DNA of 64,000 nucleotides from Albibacterium sp035514885 (GTDB lineage Bacteria > Bacteroidota > Bacteroidia > Sphingobacteriales > Sphingobacteriaceae). A program made the translations under genes and the position numbers. Positions 43,646 to 53,522 of this stretch are shown here, piece after piece. The stretch covers positions 186,001-250,000 of the forward strand of contig NZ_DATJCH010000012.1 of assembly GCF_035514885.1 (NCBI RefSeq). The letters are read 5' to 3'. The notes beneath the pieces were generated by a model. It did no database searches and was not told the origin of the DNA. It was given only the letters and a program-made list of their open reading frames with translations. Position 1 is the stretch's first letter. Each line of letters opens with the position of its first letter.

Positions 43646-43653
43646 CAAAGATA
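43646..43653 (-). promoter_or_regulatory. Promoter -7 element of the LacI-family gene
   Basis: On the minus strand this reads TATCTTTG, fitting TAnnTTTG, 43 nt upstream of the GTG start. It leaves a leader of about 35-40 nt. Confidence 0.5.
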
Positions 43654-43827
43654 AAAAAATGATTAGTTAGTCCAACCTTTATTTTTTTTATTACAATTGC
43701 AAATATTATTGGCATCGTTTGCGTACTTTTTTATCTTAAGAAAGTCGCTTTTTAATCTGTTATGTATTAAACTTGTTTATGATATGACATAGTTCAATGT
43801 CCAAACCATTATTAATCGTTACTTATT

Positions 43828-45180
43828 ATGGAAAAAAACAATTCAGAAAATTCAAGAAGGGATTTTATCAAGAAGGCTTCACTAGGTGCCGGTGTTCTTG
43901 GTTTATCAGCAATGGGGGTTAATGCTAAAAGCTACAGCCGTGTTATGGGAGCTAATGACCGGGTTCAAGTAGGTATCATTGGTTTCTCTAATCGTTTTCG
44001 TGGTTCCTTAGTTCCTTGTTTTATGAATCATTCAAAAGAGCTTAATTTCGAATTCGTGGCTGTTTCAGATATCTGGAATCGGCGTCGCGATGAAGCAGAA
44101 GCTTTCATAAAAGATAAAACGGGGAATACAATTAAAAAATATCGTAATAATGACGAGTTACATGCTGCTCAAGGTATTGATGCAGTAATTATTAGTACAG
44201 CAGATTTTCAACATGCTTTAATGGCGGCAGAAGCTGTTCGTAATGGCAAAGATGTCTATGTAGAAAAACCAATGGCTGAAACATTGGAAGATGCGAAGGT
44301 TCTTTTGAAAGCTGTTCAAGAAACTGGAAAAATATTGCAAGTAGGATCGCAACGTAGAAGCGCACCTAATTACATAGCTGCCAACGAATATATTAAATCA
44401 GGTAAGTTCGGTGATATTAATATGGTAGAAATGACCTGGAATGTAAATCAGCCGGGACGATGGCGTTTACCGAAATTGGTAAGTGAAATTCGTCAGGAAG
44501 ATACAGATTGGGATCGCTTTTTAATGAATAGACCTAAAGTAGCCTGGGATCCACGTAAATATTTAGAGTTTCGTTTATTCTGGCCTTATTCTTCTGGTAT
44601 TTGGGGACAGTGGATGGCTCATCAAATTGATACGGTACATTGGTTTTCAGGATTGAATCACCCAAGAAGTGTAGTTGCAAATGGAGGTATTTATACCTGG
44701 AAAGATGGTCGCCAAAATCCGGATACTGCAACAGCGGTAATGGACTATGGGCCGGCCGATGATATGAGCAAAGGGTTCCAGGTTCTATATTCTTCTCGTT
44801 TTACTAACTCTGCGGGAGATGTCAAAGAGTTGTATTACTCGAATGGCGGTATGCTGAATCTGGATACGAATGAAGTAACATCAACTGGTGGATTGACAGC
44901 TAGGTCGGCAGCAGAAATGGGAATGCAGGCTAACTTATTGACTCCTTTTACACTTGCTAATGCTGCAAAAATGGAGACATCAGCAAACACAGGAGGCGAT
45001 CCCATGACTTCCCTTCATATGCGTAATTGGATGGAATGTGTTCGTAGTAGAAAAACACCGAATGCTTCAGTTCAAGCTGGATACAATCATTCAGTTGCAA
45101 ATATTATGGCAAGAACAGCGATGGAAACTGGTAAGAAAGTGACGTTTGATGATGCGAGACAAGAAGTTATTACTAGTTAA
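43828..45180 (+). CDS. Gfo/Idh/MocA-family oxidoreductase, Tat-exported
   Basis: A 450-residue NAD(P)-dependent oxidoreductase. NSRRDFIKKASLGAGVLG is a twin-arginine signal. The Rossmann part follows (VQVGIIGFSNRFRGSLVP), with VYVEKPMAETLEDA as the conserved EKP motif of the family. Tat export of a folded, cofactor-bearing protein fits the periplasmic sugar-acting members. It is first in the operon with the DUF6807 protein and uxaBAC, so its substrate is probably a uronate or uronate-containing sugar (inference). The DUF6807 gene follows after 27 bp. Confidence 0.9.
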   Translation: MEKNNSENSRRDFIKKASLGAGVLGLSAMGVNAKSYSRVMGANDRVQVGIIGFSNRFRGSLVPCFMNHSKELNFEFVAVSDIWNRRRDEAEAFIKDKTGNTIKKYRNNDELHAAQGIDAVIISTADFQHALMAAEAVRNGKDVYVEKPMAETLEDAKVLLKAVQETGKILQVGSQRRSAPNYIAANEYIKSGKFGDINMVEMTWNVNQPGRWRLPKLVSEIRQEDTDWDRFLMNRPKVAWDPRKYLEFRLFWPYSSGIWGQWMAHQIDTVHWFSGLNHPRSVVANGGIYTWKDGRQNPDTATAVMDYGPADDMSKGFQVLYSSRFTNSAGDVKELYYSNGGMLNLDTNEVTSTGGLTARSAAEMGMQANLLTPFTLANAAKMETSANTGGDPMTSLHMRNWMECVRSRKTPNASVQAGYNHSVANIMARTAMETGKKVTFDDARQEVITS

Positions 45181-45207
45181 ATACACAGATTTTTATAAGC
45201 AAAAGAA

Positions 45208-46275
45208 ATGATCAAAAATAATAAAATGATCAAACCCCTGATCTTTGGGGGCTTGATATTGTTTAATTCGTGCTCTGCACAGACGCCTAACGATGCCACT
45301 CGCTTTAATATAGTGGAGAATCAGGCAGATAAACGAGTTGATATTACAGTAGATGGTGAGCCATTTACTTCGTATATTTATCCGGATGAATTGATGAAAC
45401 CTGTATTGTATCCATTGCGTACTTCAAAAGGTACATTGGTGACCAGGGGTTGGCCTATGGATCCTCGTCCGGGAGAACGTGTAGATCACCCTCATCATGT
45501 TGGTATGTGGTTCAATTATGGTGATGTTAATGGGCTGGATTTCTGGAATAATTCAACAGCTATACCTGCTGAGAAGAAAGATGGTTTTGGCACCATTAAG
45601 CATGTTTCGGTTAACAATATGACTGCCGATAATAATAAAGCAGAGTTAGAAGTAACTATGGATTGGCAAAAACCGGATGGTACTAGCCTTTTAAAAGAAG
45701 AGACCAAATATATTTTTACACAGGAAGGTGATGAACGCGCTATTGAGCTGGTTACCAAGCTGACTGCTTTAGATGAAGACGTTTCATTTATGGATAATAA
45801 AGAAGGTTTATTGGGAATTCGAGTAGCACGTGAGCTGGAACATCCTTCAGATAAGCCTGAGAAATTTACCGATGCAAATGGAATAGCTACTGATGTGGCA
45901 CAGATGAATAATGAAGGCGTAACAGGCTTGTATCGCAGTAGTGAAGGAATTGAAGGTGATAGTGTTTGGGCTACCCGTGGAAAGTGGGTTAATCTGAATG
46001 GAAAAATAGGAGAAGAGCCTGTTTCATTGGTTATTCTTGATAATCCTGAAAATGTAGGGTATCCTACCTACTGGCATGCTCGTGGTTATGGACTATTTGC
46101 TGCTAACCCTTTGGGACAAAAAGAGTTTAGCAAAGGTAAAGAAGTATTAGATTATAAACTGAAAGCGGGTGAATCAGTAGTGTTTAAATATAAAGTACTT
46201 ATTAATTCAGGAAGTAACCTTTCTGATGATCAGGTGAATGCAGCGTTTGATACATTTGCCACTTCTAATAACTAA
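45208..46275 (+). CDS. DUF6807 (PmoA-like) family lipoprotein
   Basis: A 355-residue protein. Its signal ends in a lipobox (LILFNSC, Cys near residue 22). RPGERVDHPHHVGMWFNYGD, with its paired His residues, and DFWNNS are typical of the family that databases call DUF6807 or PmoA family; the link to methane monooxygenase is only a name. The fold is beta-rich and its function is unknown, but it is often beside Gfo/Idh/MocA enzymes, as here. Only 3 bp separate it from uxaB. Confidence 0.82.
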   Translation: MIKNNKMIKPLIFGGLILFNSCSAQTPNDATRFNIVENQADKRVDITVDGEPFTSYIYPDELMKPVLYPLRTSKGTLVTRGWPMDPRPGERVDHPHHVGMWFNYGDVNGLDFWNNSTAIPAEKKDGFGTIKHVSVNNMTADNNKAELEVTMDWQKPDGTSLLKEETKYIFTQEGDERAIELVTKLTALDEDVSFMDNKEGLLGIRVARELEHPSDKPEKFTDANGIATDVAQMNNEGVTGLYRSSEGIEGDSVWATRGKWVNLNGKIGEEPVSLVILDNPENVGYPTYWHARGYGLFAANPLGQKEFSKGKEVLDYKLKAGESVVFKYKVLINSGSNLSDDQVNAAFDTFATSNN

Positions 46276-46278
46276 TTA

Positions 46279-47751
46279 ATGAAAAAACTGAATAAAGCTT
46301 TCTTACAAGAAAATAAACTGTCGGAAGAATTAGCAAGCCCCGCTCCAGGCTGGGATCAATTACCTGAAAAGGTTTTACAGTTCGGTACCGGTGTTTTGCT
46401 TCGAGGACTTCCAGATTATTTTATAGATAAAGCTAATCAACAAGGCGTATTTAACGGGCGCGTTGTTGTAGTAAAATCCACTAATAAGGGTGGAATAAGC
46501 GATTTTGAAGATCAAGATAGCCTGTATACTATGTATATTAAGGGGATAGAGAATGGGATTGAGGTTCAAAAGTCGAAGGTGATTTCTTCTATTAGTAGGG
46601 TGCTTACTGCTACTGCTGATTGGAAAGAAATACTTGATGTTGCCATAAAAGATGAGTTGGAGGTTGTTATTTCGAATACAACCGAAGTCGGCATTGTTTT
46701 GGATACAAAAGATGATCTGAAGGCAGGACCTCCAAATTCATTCCCTGCTAAACTAACCGCATTATTATACAAACGCTTCCTACATTTCAGAGGCGATAGC
46801 AGTAAAGGTTTGGTTATATTACCCACAGAATTGATTAGTGATAATGGAACTAAGCTGAAAGAGATCATAATTGAACTATCGCGAATCCATAATCTTGGTG
46901 AAGATTTTATTGCATGGATTAATCAGGCGAATCACATCTGTAATACACTTGTTGATCGTATTGTGCCCGGAAAACTATCAAAGGAGGATCAGGAAAAAGA
47001 AGAACAGCGTTTGGGATATATTGATGATTTAGCAATATTGGTTGAGCCTTTTAGACTTTGGGCTATTGAGTCAAATAGTGACGAAGTGAAAAAGATACTT
47101 TCTTTTGCAAGTGTTGATAAGGGGATCGTTATCGTTCCCGATATTGGAAAGCTAAAAGAACTTAAATTACGTTTGTTGAATGGTAGCCATACCTTTTCTT
47201 GTGGCTTAGCCTTGTTGTGTGGCTTTCCGACTGTAAAGGAGGCTATGAAAGATAAAGACTTTGTGCGTTATATACAGCAGTTGTTGCAGGAGGAAATTAT
47301 ACCTGCCATTACTGGTGAAGAGATTTCTGTAGCTGAAGCACAGGATTTTGCAGGTCATGTGGTTGATAGATTTAGCAACCCCTTCCTCGACCATTCATGG
47401 AAGAGCATTTGCTTTAATTATACTTCGAAACTACAAATGCGTACGGTAGCTTTAATTGAGAAGTATACAAATAAACATCAAAGCCCTCCTCAGTATATGG
47501 CATTGGGCTTTGCTGCTTACTTGCTTTTTATGAAAGACTCTGAAGGGGATGAATCATCTTTGAATTCTTTATGGAAAGAATATACGCCAAGTGAATTGGT
47601 AAATAAGGTATTAAGTAATCAGAAACTGTGGAATGTAGATTTAAGCCAAATTCCTGGGTTTGCAGATGCAGTGAAAACGAAATTGCAGCTCTTGTTGAAC
47701 TATCCGGCGCTAGATGTAATCAGACAGATGAATGATAGCCAGAATAAATAA
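46279..47751 (+). CDS. uxaB: Tagaturonate reductase (altronate oxidoreductase)
   Basis: A 490-residue member of the mannitol dehydrogenase-like family. The N-terminal FGTGVLLRGLPDYFIDKANQ is the nucleotide-binding segment, and LKLRLLNGSHTFSCGLALL carries the conserved catalytic NGxH region. UxaB reduces tagaturonate to altronate with NADH in the isomerase pathway of galacturonate breakdown. Its place directly before uxaA and uxaC supports this over the similar fructuronate reductase. It is cytoplasmic. Confidence 0.92.
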   Translation: MKKLNKAFLQENKLSEELASPAPGWDQLPEKVLQFGTGVLLRGLPDYFIDKANQQGVFNGRVVVVKSTNKGGISDFEDQDSLYTMYIKGIENGIEVQKSKVISSISRVLTATADWKEILDVAIKDELEVVISNTTEVGIVLDTKDDLKAGPPNSFPAKLTALLYKRFLHFRGDSSKGLVILPTELISDNGTKLKEIIIELSRIHNLGEDFIAWINQANHICNTLVDRIVPGKLSKEDQEKEEQRLGYIDDLAILVEPFRLWAIESNSDEVKKILSFASVDKGIVIVPDIGKLKELKLRLLNGSHTFSCGLALLCGFPTVKEAMKDKDFVRYIQQLLQEEIIPAITGEEISVAEAQDFAGHVVDRFSNPFLDHSWKSICFNYTSKLQMRTVALIEKYTNKHQSPPQYMALGFAAYLLFMKDSEGDESSLNSLWKEYTPSELVNKVLSNQKLWNVDLSQIPGFADAVKTKLQLLLNYPALDVIRQMNDSQNK

Positions 47752-47780
47752 TAATCAGATTTTTTCAAATTAATTAAAAG

Positions 47781-49424
47781 ATGTTATATCGAGTATTAAA
47801 GGTACATGCCAATGACAATGTACTAGTCGCTTTGCAAGATTTAAAAGCAGGGGAGACAGTTGAGTATAAAGGGATATCTTACCTCTTGAAGGAGGCAATT
47901 CCAGCTAAGCATAAGTTTTTTATGGAAGATATGAAGGATGGTGATCCCATTATAATGTATGGTACACTGGTAGGCAAAACACAATACGATGTAAAAACAG
48001 GTTCACGTATGAATACTGACAACGTGAAACATGCAGCCGCAAAATATCAATACCGACCTTATAGTTACCAGTGGACTGCTCCTGATGTTCATAAATTTGA
48101 GGGAAGAACCTTCAATGGATATCATCGAAGCGATGGTACGGTTGGTACAGCGAATCACTGGTTGTTTATACCCATGGTGTTTTGTGAAAATAGAAACCTG
48201 GATGTAATTCGGGAGGCACTTCATAATGAATTAGGTTATGCGGTTACAGATAAATATAAAGCTAAAGTTCATCTTCTCCGGGAACTATATGAAACCGGTA
48301 AAGAAATAGAAAAACAGGAGTTAAATATCAAAGAATCTCTTGTACCTGTTGATCGTTTATTTAAAAATGTTGATGGTATTAAGTTCCTAAATCATCAGGG
48401 AGGTTGTGGGGGGACCAGACAAGATGCTGCGGTTTTAAGCAAATTGTTAGCGGCATACGCTGACCATCCGAATGTTGCAGGAGTAACTGTAATGAGTTTA
48501 GGATGCCAGAATTTACAGGTTAAAGACTTTTTAACTGATCTGAAATTAAGAAATCCGAATTTTGATAAACCTATCCATGTTTTTGAACAACAAGGATCAC
48601 TGAGTGAGGAGCAATTAATTACAGATGCTATTAAAAAGACTTTCGTAAGTCTGATTGAAGCAAATAAAATAACCAGACAAGCCGCACCTTTAAGTAAATT
48701 AACGATTGGGGTAAAATGTGGAGGGAGCGATGGCTTTAGTGGGATATCTGCTAATCCTGCTGTTGGTTATTGTTCTGATTTATTGGTTGCATTGGGAGGA
48801 AAGATTTTGCTAGCTGAGTTTCCTGAACTTTGTGGAACTGAACAGAATATAATTGATCGTACAATAGATGAGACTGCTGCCCGAAAATTCATTTCATTGA
48901 TGGAAGCTTATAATGATTCTGCTGAAAGTGTGGGTTCTGGATTTCATATGAATCCTTCGCCGGGTAATATTAGAGATGGATTGATTACTGATGCTATTAA
49001 AAGTAATGGAGCTGTTAAAAAAGGTGGAACGGCACCTATTGTTGACGTTTTAGACTATACTGAGCTTGCTGTTAAGCCAGGGTTAAATTTGGTTTGCACG
49101 CCAGGAAACGATGTAGAAGCAACAACCGGTAAAGCTGCGAGCGGGGCAACACTTATTTTATTTACTACTGGTTTAGGTACACCTACAGGTAATCCAATTT
49201 GTCCGGTTATAAAAGTGTCTTCAAATAGTAAACTAACTAAACGGATGGGAGATATCATTGATATTGACTGCGGTCCGATTATTTCTGGGGATAAAACTAT
49301 TGAAGAAATGGGTGAAGAAATACTTGAATATTGTATCAGAGCAGCATCAGGAGAAGTTCTTCCTAAAGCAGTACAGCTTAATCAAGATGATTTTATTCCT
49401 TGGAAACGTGGTATTTCATTATAA
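47781..49424 (+). CDS. uxaA: Altronate dehydratase
   Basis: A 547-residue UxaA. It has the short N-terminal SAF-like domain (about residues 1-95) joined to the large catalytic domain, as in full-length altronate dehydratases. Conserved Cys and Gly segments include NHQGGCGGTRQDA, GVKCGGSDGFSG and PGNDVEATTGKAASG. It dehydrates altronate to 2-keto-3-deoxygluconate and needs a metal such as iron. It lies 29 bp after uxaB and 54 bp before uxaC. Confidence 0.92.
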   Translation: MLYRVLKVHANDNVLVALQDLKAGETVEYKGISYLLKEAIPAKHKFFMEDMKDGDPIIMYGTLVGKTQYDVKTGSRMNTDNVKHAAAKYQYRPYSYQWTAPDVHKFEGRTFNGYHRSDGTVGTANHWLFIPMVFCENRNLDVIREALHNELGYAVTDKYKAKVHLLRELYETGKEIEKQELNIKESLVPVDRLFKNVDGIKFLNHQGGCGGTRQDAAVLSKLLAAYADHPNVAGVTVMSLGCQNLQVKDFLTDLKLRNPNFDKPIHVFEQQGSLSEEQLITDAIKKTFVSLIEANKITRQAAPLSKLTIGVKCGGSDGFSGISANPAVGYCSDLLVALGGKILLAEFPELCGTEQNIIDRTIDETAARKFISLMEAYNDSAESVGSGFHMNPSPGNIRDGLITDAIKSNGAVKKGGTAPIVDVLDYTELAVKPGLNLVCTPGNDVEATTGKAASGATLILFTTGLGTPTGNPICPVIKVSSNSKLTKRMGDIIDIDCGPIISGDKTIEEMGEEILEYCIRAASGEVLPKAVQLNQDDFIPWKRGISL

Positions 49425-49478
49425 TAGCAGTATAGCATTTCTAAAATAATAATAGATACTTTTTCAAAACCAATAACG

Positions 49479-50885
49479 ATGAAACAATTCGTAGATGAAA
49501 ACTTCTTGTTGAGTACTAAAACTGCGCAAACACTTTTTCATGATTATGCAGCTAAAATGCCAATCATCGATTACCATTGTCATTTGCCTCAACAACAGAT
49601 TGCAGAAAATACTCAGTTTGAGAATATCAGTCAGGTATGGCTTAATGGAGACCATTATAAATGGCGAGCACTTCGTGCTAATGGGGTGGATGAGAGTTAT
49701 ATTACAGGAGATAAGTCTGATAGGGAGAAATTTCGTAAATGGGCTGAAACAGTTCCTTATACATTGAGAAACCCTTTGCATCATTGGACACACTTAGAAT
49801 TGCAACGTTATTTTGATATTCATGAAGTTTTGAGTGGAAAAAATGCTGATAAGATTTATGATCAATGCCAGGAAAAACTACAAACCGAAGATTTTAGAGT
49901 TAGGGGATTGCTGAAAAAAATGAACGTGAAAACGGTTTGTACTACCGATGATCCAACAGATTCTCTTAATTTTCATCAACAATTAAAAGATGAAGGCTAT
50001 GAGATTCCTGTTTTACCAGCTTTTCGACCAGATAACGCAATGAATTTGGATGATCTTAATAAATTTAATTTGTATGTAAAGAAACTTGAGTCTGTTTCAG
50101 ATGTGTCAATTTCAAACTATACAGACTTTTTAAATGCATTGAAGAATAGGCATAATTTTTTTGCCAAGATGGGTTGCACAGTGTCTGACCATGGGTTAGA
50201 AGAGATTTATTGTGACGATTATACTCCAGAGGAAATTAAGGGCATTTTTGAAAAAGCAATTTCCCATAAAGAAATATCACCTTTAGAGCATCGCAAATTT
50301 AAATCAGCGATGTTAGTAGAGTTTGCCCAATGGGATGCTGAAAAAGGATGGGTACAGCAGTATCACTTAGGAGCTTTAAGAAATAATAATACCCGGATGT
50401 TGAGCCAATTGGGGGCAGATACAGGATGGGATTCAATTGGAGACTTCTCGCAAGCCAGAACATTATCTAGGTTTCTAAATAAACTAGACAGAGACAATAA
50501 GTTGACTAAAACCATATTATACAATCTTAATCCGAGTGATAATGAATTATTTGCTACAATGATCGGGAACTTTAACGACGGATCTGTAGCCGGGAAAATC
50601 CAATATGGTTCAGCTTGGTGGTTCCTTGATCAGAAAGATGGGATGACCAGACAAATTAATGCCTTATCGAATATGGGGTTGCTTAGTCATTTTGTTGGAA
50701 TGCTGACAGATTCAAGAAGTTTCTTATCTTTCCCTCGTCATGAGTATTTCAGACGTCTCTTATGTGACTTGTTTGGTACTGAAATAGAAAACGGTGAGAT
50801 ACCAAATGATATTGAGTGGGTAGGTAAAATTATAGAGGATATTTCTTACAACAATGCTAATAAATACTTTGGATGGAACATATAA
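49479..50885 (+). CDS. uxaC: Glucuronate/galacturonate isomerase
   Basis: A 468-residue UxaC of the amidohydrolase-like fold. IIDYHCHLPQQQIAEN contains the metal-binding HxH, and ALRNNNTRMLSQLGADTGWD, with SAWWFLDQKDGM, is a typical C-terminal block. It isomerises galacturonate to tagaturonate and glucuronate to fructuronate. It is the first step for imported uronates, then UxaB and UxaA act. Its last 13 bp overlap the start of the MFS transporter gene, so import and isomerisation are coupled. Confidence 0.95.
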   Translation: MKQFVDENFLLSTKTAQTLFHDYAAKMPIIDYHCHLPQQQIAENTQFENISQVWLNGDHYKWRALRANGVDESYITGDKSDREKFRKWAETVPYTLRNPLHHWTHLELQRYFDIHEVLSGKNADKIYDQCQEKLQTEDFRVRGLLKKMNVKTVCTTDDPTDSLNFHQQLKDEGYEIPVLPAFRPDNAMNLDDLNKFNLYVKKLESVSDVSISNYTDFLNALKNRHNFFAKMGCTVSDHGLEEIYCDDYTPEEIKGIFEKAISHKEISPLEHRKFKSAMLVEFAQWDAEKGWVQQYHLGALRNNNTRMLSQLGADTGWDSIGDFSQARTLSRFLNKLDRDNKLTKTILYNLNPSDNELFATMIGNFNDGSVAGKIQYGSAWWFLDQKDGMTRQINALSNMGLLSHFVGMLTDSRSFLSFPRHEYFRRLLCDLFGTEIENGEIPNDIEWVGKIIEDISYNNANKYFGWNI

Positions 50886-52261
50886 ACGCTACTAAAGCCG
50901 CAGGCAATTATAGATGGACAATATGTGCTTTACTATTTGCAGCTACGACGATCAATTATTTAGATAGACAAGTTTTAAGTCTGCTTCATCCTATGTTGGA
51001 GGAAGAATTTAACTGGACAAATACTGATTATGCAAATATTACATCTGCATTTCAATTTGTGTATGCATTCTCAATGCTTTTTGCGGGACGTTTTATTGAC
51101 CGCTTGGGAACAAAGTGGGGTTTTGCGATAGCAATTATTGTTTGGTCTTTTGCTGCAATTCTTCATGCGTATGCAATTCCATTAGGTGAAGGAATCGTAT
51201 CTATTTTGGGTATTTTAGGAATAAGCGGTCTCTCGGTTTCTGTAATTGGATTTATTGCTGCTCGTTCTTTTTTGGGTATGGGAGAGTCTGGTAATTTTCC
51301 GGCAGCAATTAAAGCTACTGCCGAGTATTTTCCAAAGAAGGATCGCTCTTTGGCAACGGGTATATTTAATTCCGGATCGACCGTTGGAGCTATTATAGCT
51401 CCGCTAACTGTTCCATGGATGGCATTACATTGGGGATGGCAGAGTACATTTTTTGGTGTTGGTGCCGTTGGTTTTCTATGGTTAATTTTATGGTTTTGGT
51501 TCTATGAAAGACCAGAACGGCAGAAAAGGTTATCAGCTTCAGAATTAGCCTACATTCAAAGTGATACCGAAGTTGTTGAAGTATCTATAGCGGAGGAAGA
51601 AGATAAGGCTAAAAAAGTTCGTTGGACGAAGTTATTAACCTATCGGCAAACATGGGCATTTACGATCGGTAAATTTATGACCGATGGTGTATGGTGGTTT
51701 TTTCTGTTTTGGTTACCGTCTTATCTGAAGGCAGAGTATGGTATGATTGGCACCGACATTATGATTCCATTAGGAGTATTATATGGATTAACGATGTTTG
51801 GTAGTATTGGTGGTGGTTGGTTTCCAATGTATTATATCAAAAAAGGGTATAATGCATACGATGGCCGGATGAAAGCAATGCTTATTATCGCCTTCATTCC
51901 TTTATTGGTCTTATTAGCACAACCTTTAGGTCATATTAGCTATTGGGTTCCTGTAATTTTAATAGGAATTGGCGCTTCAGCACACCAGGCATGGTCTGCA
52001 AATATTTTTACTACTGTATCAGATATGTTCCCAAATATTACAGTTGGTTCAGTAGTTGGAATAGGTGGAATGGCGGGTGGTATAGGAGGGGTGGTAATGA
52101 GCAAAATGGCTGGGGCAATTTTTGACCATTATGCTGCAATAGATAATATTCATATGGGGTATTCCATTATGTTTGCAATATGTGCAGTTTCATATCTGTT
52201 TGCGTGGTTAATAATGAAAGCGTTAGTTCCAAAAATGAAGCTGGTTAATCTTGATGATTAA
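50873..52261 (+). CDS. MFS transporter, probably hexuronate (ExuT-like)
   Basis: A 462-residue transporter of the major facilitator superfamily, with about twelve membrane segments and the motif FAGRFIDRLGTKWGFA between segments 2 and 3. TINYLDRQVLSLLHPMLEEE at the start is typical of the anion:cation symporter (ACS) group that includes ExuT. RSFLGMGESGNFPAAIKATA is also a group signature. Its 13-bp overlap with uxaC makes galacturonate or glucuronate the likely substrate. Confidence 0.9.
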   Translation: MEHINATKAAGNYRWTICALLFAATTINYLDRQVLSLLHPMLEEEFNWTNTDYANITSAFQFVYAFSMLFAGRFIDRLGTKWGFAIAIIVWSFAAILHAYAIPLGEGIVSILGILGISGLSVSVIGFIAARSFLGMGESGNFPAAIKATAEYFPKKDRSLATGIFNSGSTVGAIIAPLTVPWMALHWGWQSTFFGVGAVGFLWLILWFWFYERPERQKRLSASELAYIQSDTEVVEVSIAEEEDKAKKVRWTKLLTYRQTWAFTIGKFMTDGVWWFFLFWLPSYLKAEYGMIGTDIMIPLGVLYGLTMFGSIGGGWFPMYYIKKGYNAYDGRMKAMLIIAFIPLLVLLAQPLGHISYWVPVILIGIGASAHQAWSANIFTTVSDMFPNITVGSVVGIGGMAGGIGGVVMSKMAGAIFDHYAAIDNIHMGYSIMFAICAVSYLFAWLIMKALVPKMKLVNLDD

Positions 52262-52291
52262 GTGAGATTGATGATAGGGCAGAATTGAAAG

Positions 52292-53458
52292 TTAGTCTGT
52301 AATAAACAATTTAGAAGTAGTAAGTTGACAATCCATTATTTTGTTTGCGTACTCTTCATTGCGTTTCCTTTTTATTCCGCCTTCTGCAAAATAATCCCAT
52401 ACTCCGGAATGATGCCATATATCCAAATGATCCCAATCTGGTCGGTCGATAATAGGATAGATGCATATACCCCAGAATGGGATATTTTTATCTAATACAA
52501 TGTTACATTGCTCAGAAACGAAATGTATCCAGTTGGAGCGATGCTCTCCGCTATGGCTGGTTTCAGCTAGTATTATCGGGGAGTGATAACGTTGATAAAC
52601 TTCTTCAATCAACGAATGTAAAGGCCGCCATCTCGGATCAGAATTCTCATTGGCCCATGGTAGAAAAATACCTTCAATGCTATTGTTGACCCATTGGTTA
52701 TTATAATAAAAGTTTAAGCCAATAATGTCCACAAATTCAGGTGCACCACCTAGCTCCGGACAAATCTTTCCAGTTAACATGTCAAGTACTTGAAATTGAT
52801 TCTCATGCGTGGCCTGTGCTAATTTAATTTGCTCTTCAGTTGCATTTAAATCTGGAACTATACTAACTAAAGGTTCAGTACTGAGTATTTTGAAATTAGG
52901 GTTTATATTTTTTAAACACTTAATGCCTTCGATATAAGCGTGCATAAGTTTATATTTCACGTTCCAGCCTTCTGTTTTGCAGAATGGAACGGTTCCAGCA
53001 GCTTCTCCTCCTAACCAGGATATGAAACTTACCTCATTGATGGGCGTTATGATAAGCTCCTTCTTTCCATAGTTTTCAATAAAAAAGTTAGCGAAAGCAG
53101 CACATAATCCTACAAATCGTTGAGTAAATTGAGGATGTAGGGGTGAAAGGTCGTCAGGATAACCGAAATGACATAAATCCCATAGTTGTTGAATGCCAAG
53201 TTGGTTACCTATGTCCATCATGTGTTGTACTGTATCAAAATTATAACAGAAAGGCTTTGTTTCTACAACGCTCCAACGAATCCCTTCTCTGACAGTATTA
53301 ATATTTATCTGTTGAAGCATTGTGTAGTCAGATTTTAATTGGCCGATGTGATCTGTCTCCTTTAGCAAATCTACCCGGTTGCCGAAGCAATTAATTTTAT
53401 CACTGCATTCAAAACCTCCCATCCAATAAGATAGAAATGGATTTTCCTTATAGCTCAT
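52292..53458 (-). CDS. Family 1 glycoside hydrolase-like protein
   Basis: A 388-residue (beta/alpha)8-type protein. TPINEVSFISWLGG resembles the acid/base Glu region (NE) of clan A glycosidases, and PIILAETSHSGEH resembles the nucleophile Glu. There is no signal peptide, so it is cytoplasmic by sequence. In related genomes such genes go with glycosyltransferases and UDP-galactopyranose mutase rather than with sugar uptake genes (recall). It could therefore act in glycan synthesis or turnover; activity is not established. It is divergent from the PIG-L gene, with 64 bp between starts. Confidence 0.75.
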   Translation of the reverse strand: MSYKENPFLSYWMGGFECSDKINCFGNRVDLLKETDHIGQLKSDYTMLQQININTVREGIRWSVVETKPFCYNFDTVQHMMDIGNQLGIQQLWDLCHFGYPDDLSPLHPQFTQRFVGLCAAFANFFIENYGKKELIITPINEVSFISWLGGEAAGTVPFCKTEGWNVKYKLMHAYIEGIKCLKNINPNFKILSTEPLVSIVPDLNATEEQIKLAQATHENQFQVLDMLTGKICPELGGAPEFVDIIGLNFYYNNQWVNNSIEGIFLPWANENSDPRWRPLHSLIEEVYQRYHSPIILAETSHSGEHRSNWIHFVSEQCNIVLDKNIPFWGICIYPIIDRPDWDHLDIWHHSGVWDYFAEGGIKRKRNEEYANKIMDCQLTTSKLFITD

Positions 53459-53522
53459 AATTAGATTTTCGTTTTTATTTAGAACTGTTTTATTGACAAA
53501 TTGTTTAAATCAAAAATCTTAT

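Noticed and set aside
43705..43735. LacI-type operator between the LacI gene and the uronate operon
   Set aside because: GGCATCGTTTGCGTAC has a central CG like LacI operators, but the half-sites match poorly and I see no second copy.
45208..46275. Methane monooxygenase subunit
   Set aside because: The PmoA family label is a naming relic; the protein is a lipoprotein of DUF6807 type with no membrane helices like true PmoA.
46566..46868. Open frame of 100 codons antisense to uxaB
   Set aside because: It lies wholly inside a well-supported gene, and its product shows no family pattern; the same holds for long antisense frames at 18543-18920, 13210-13554 and 61646-61999.
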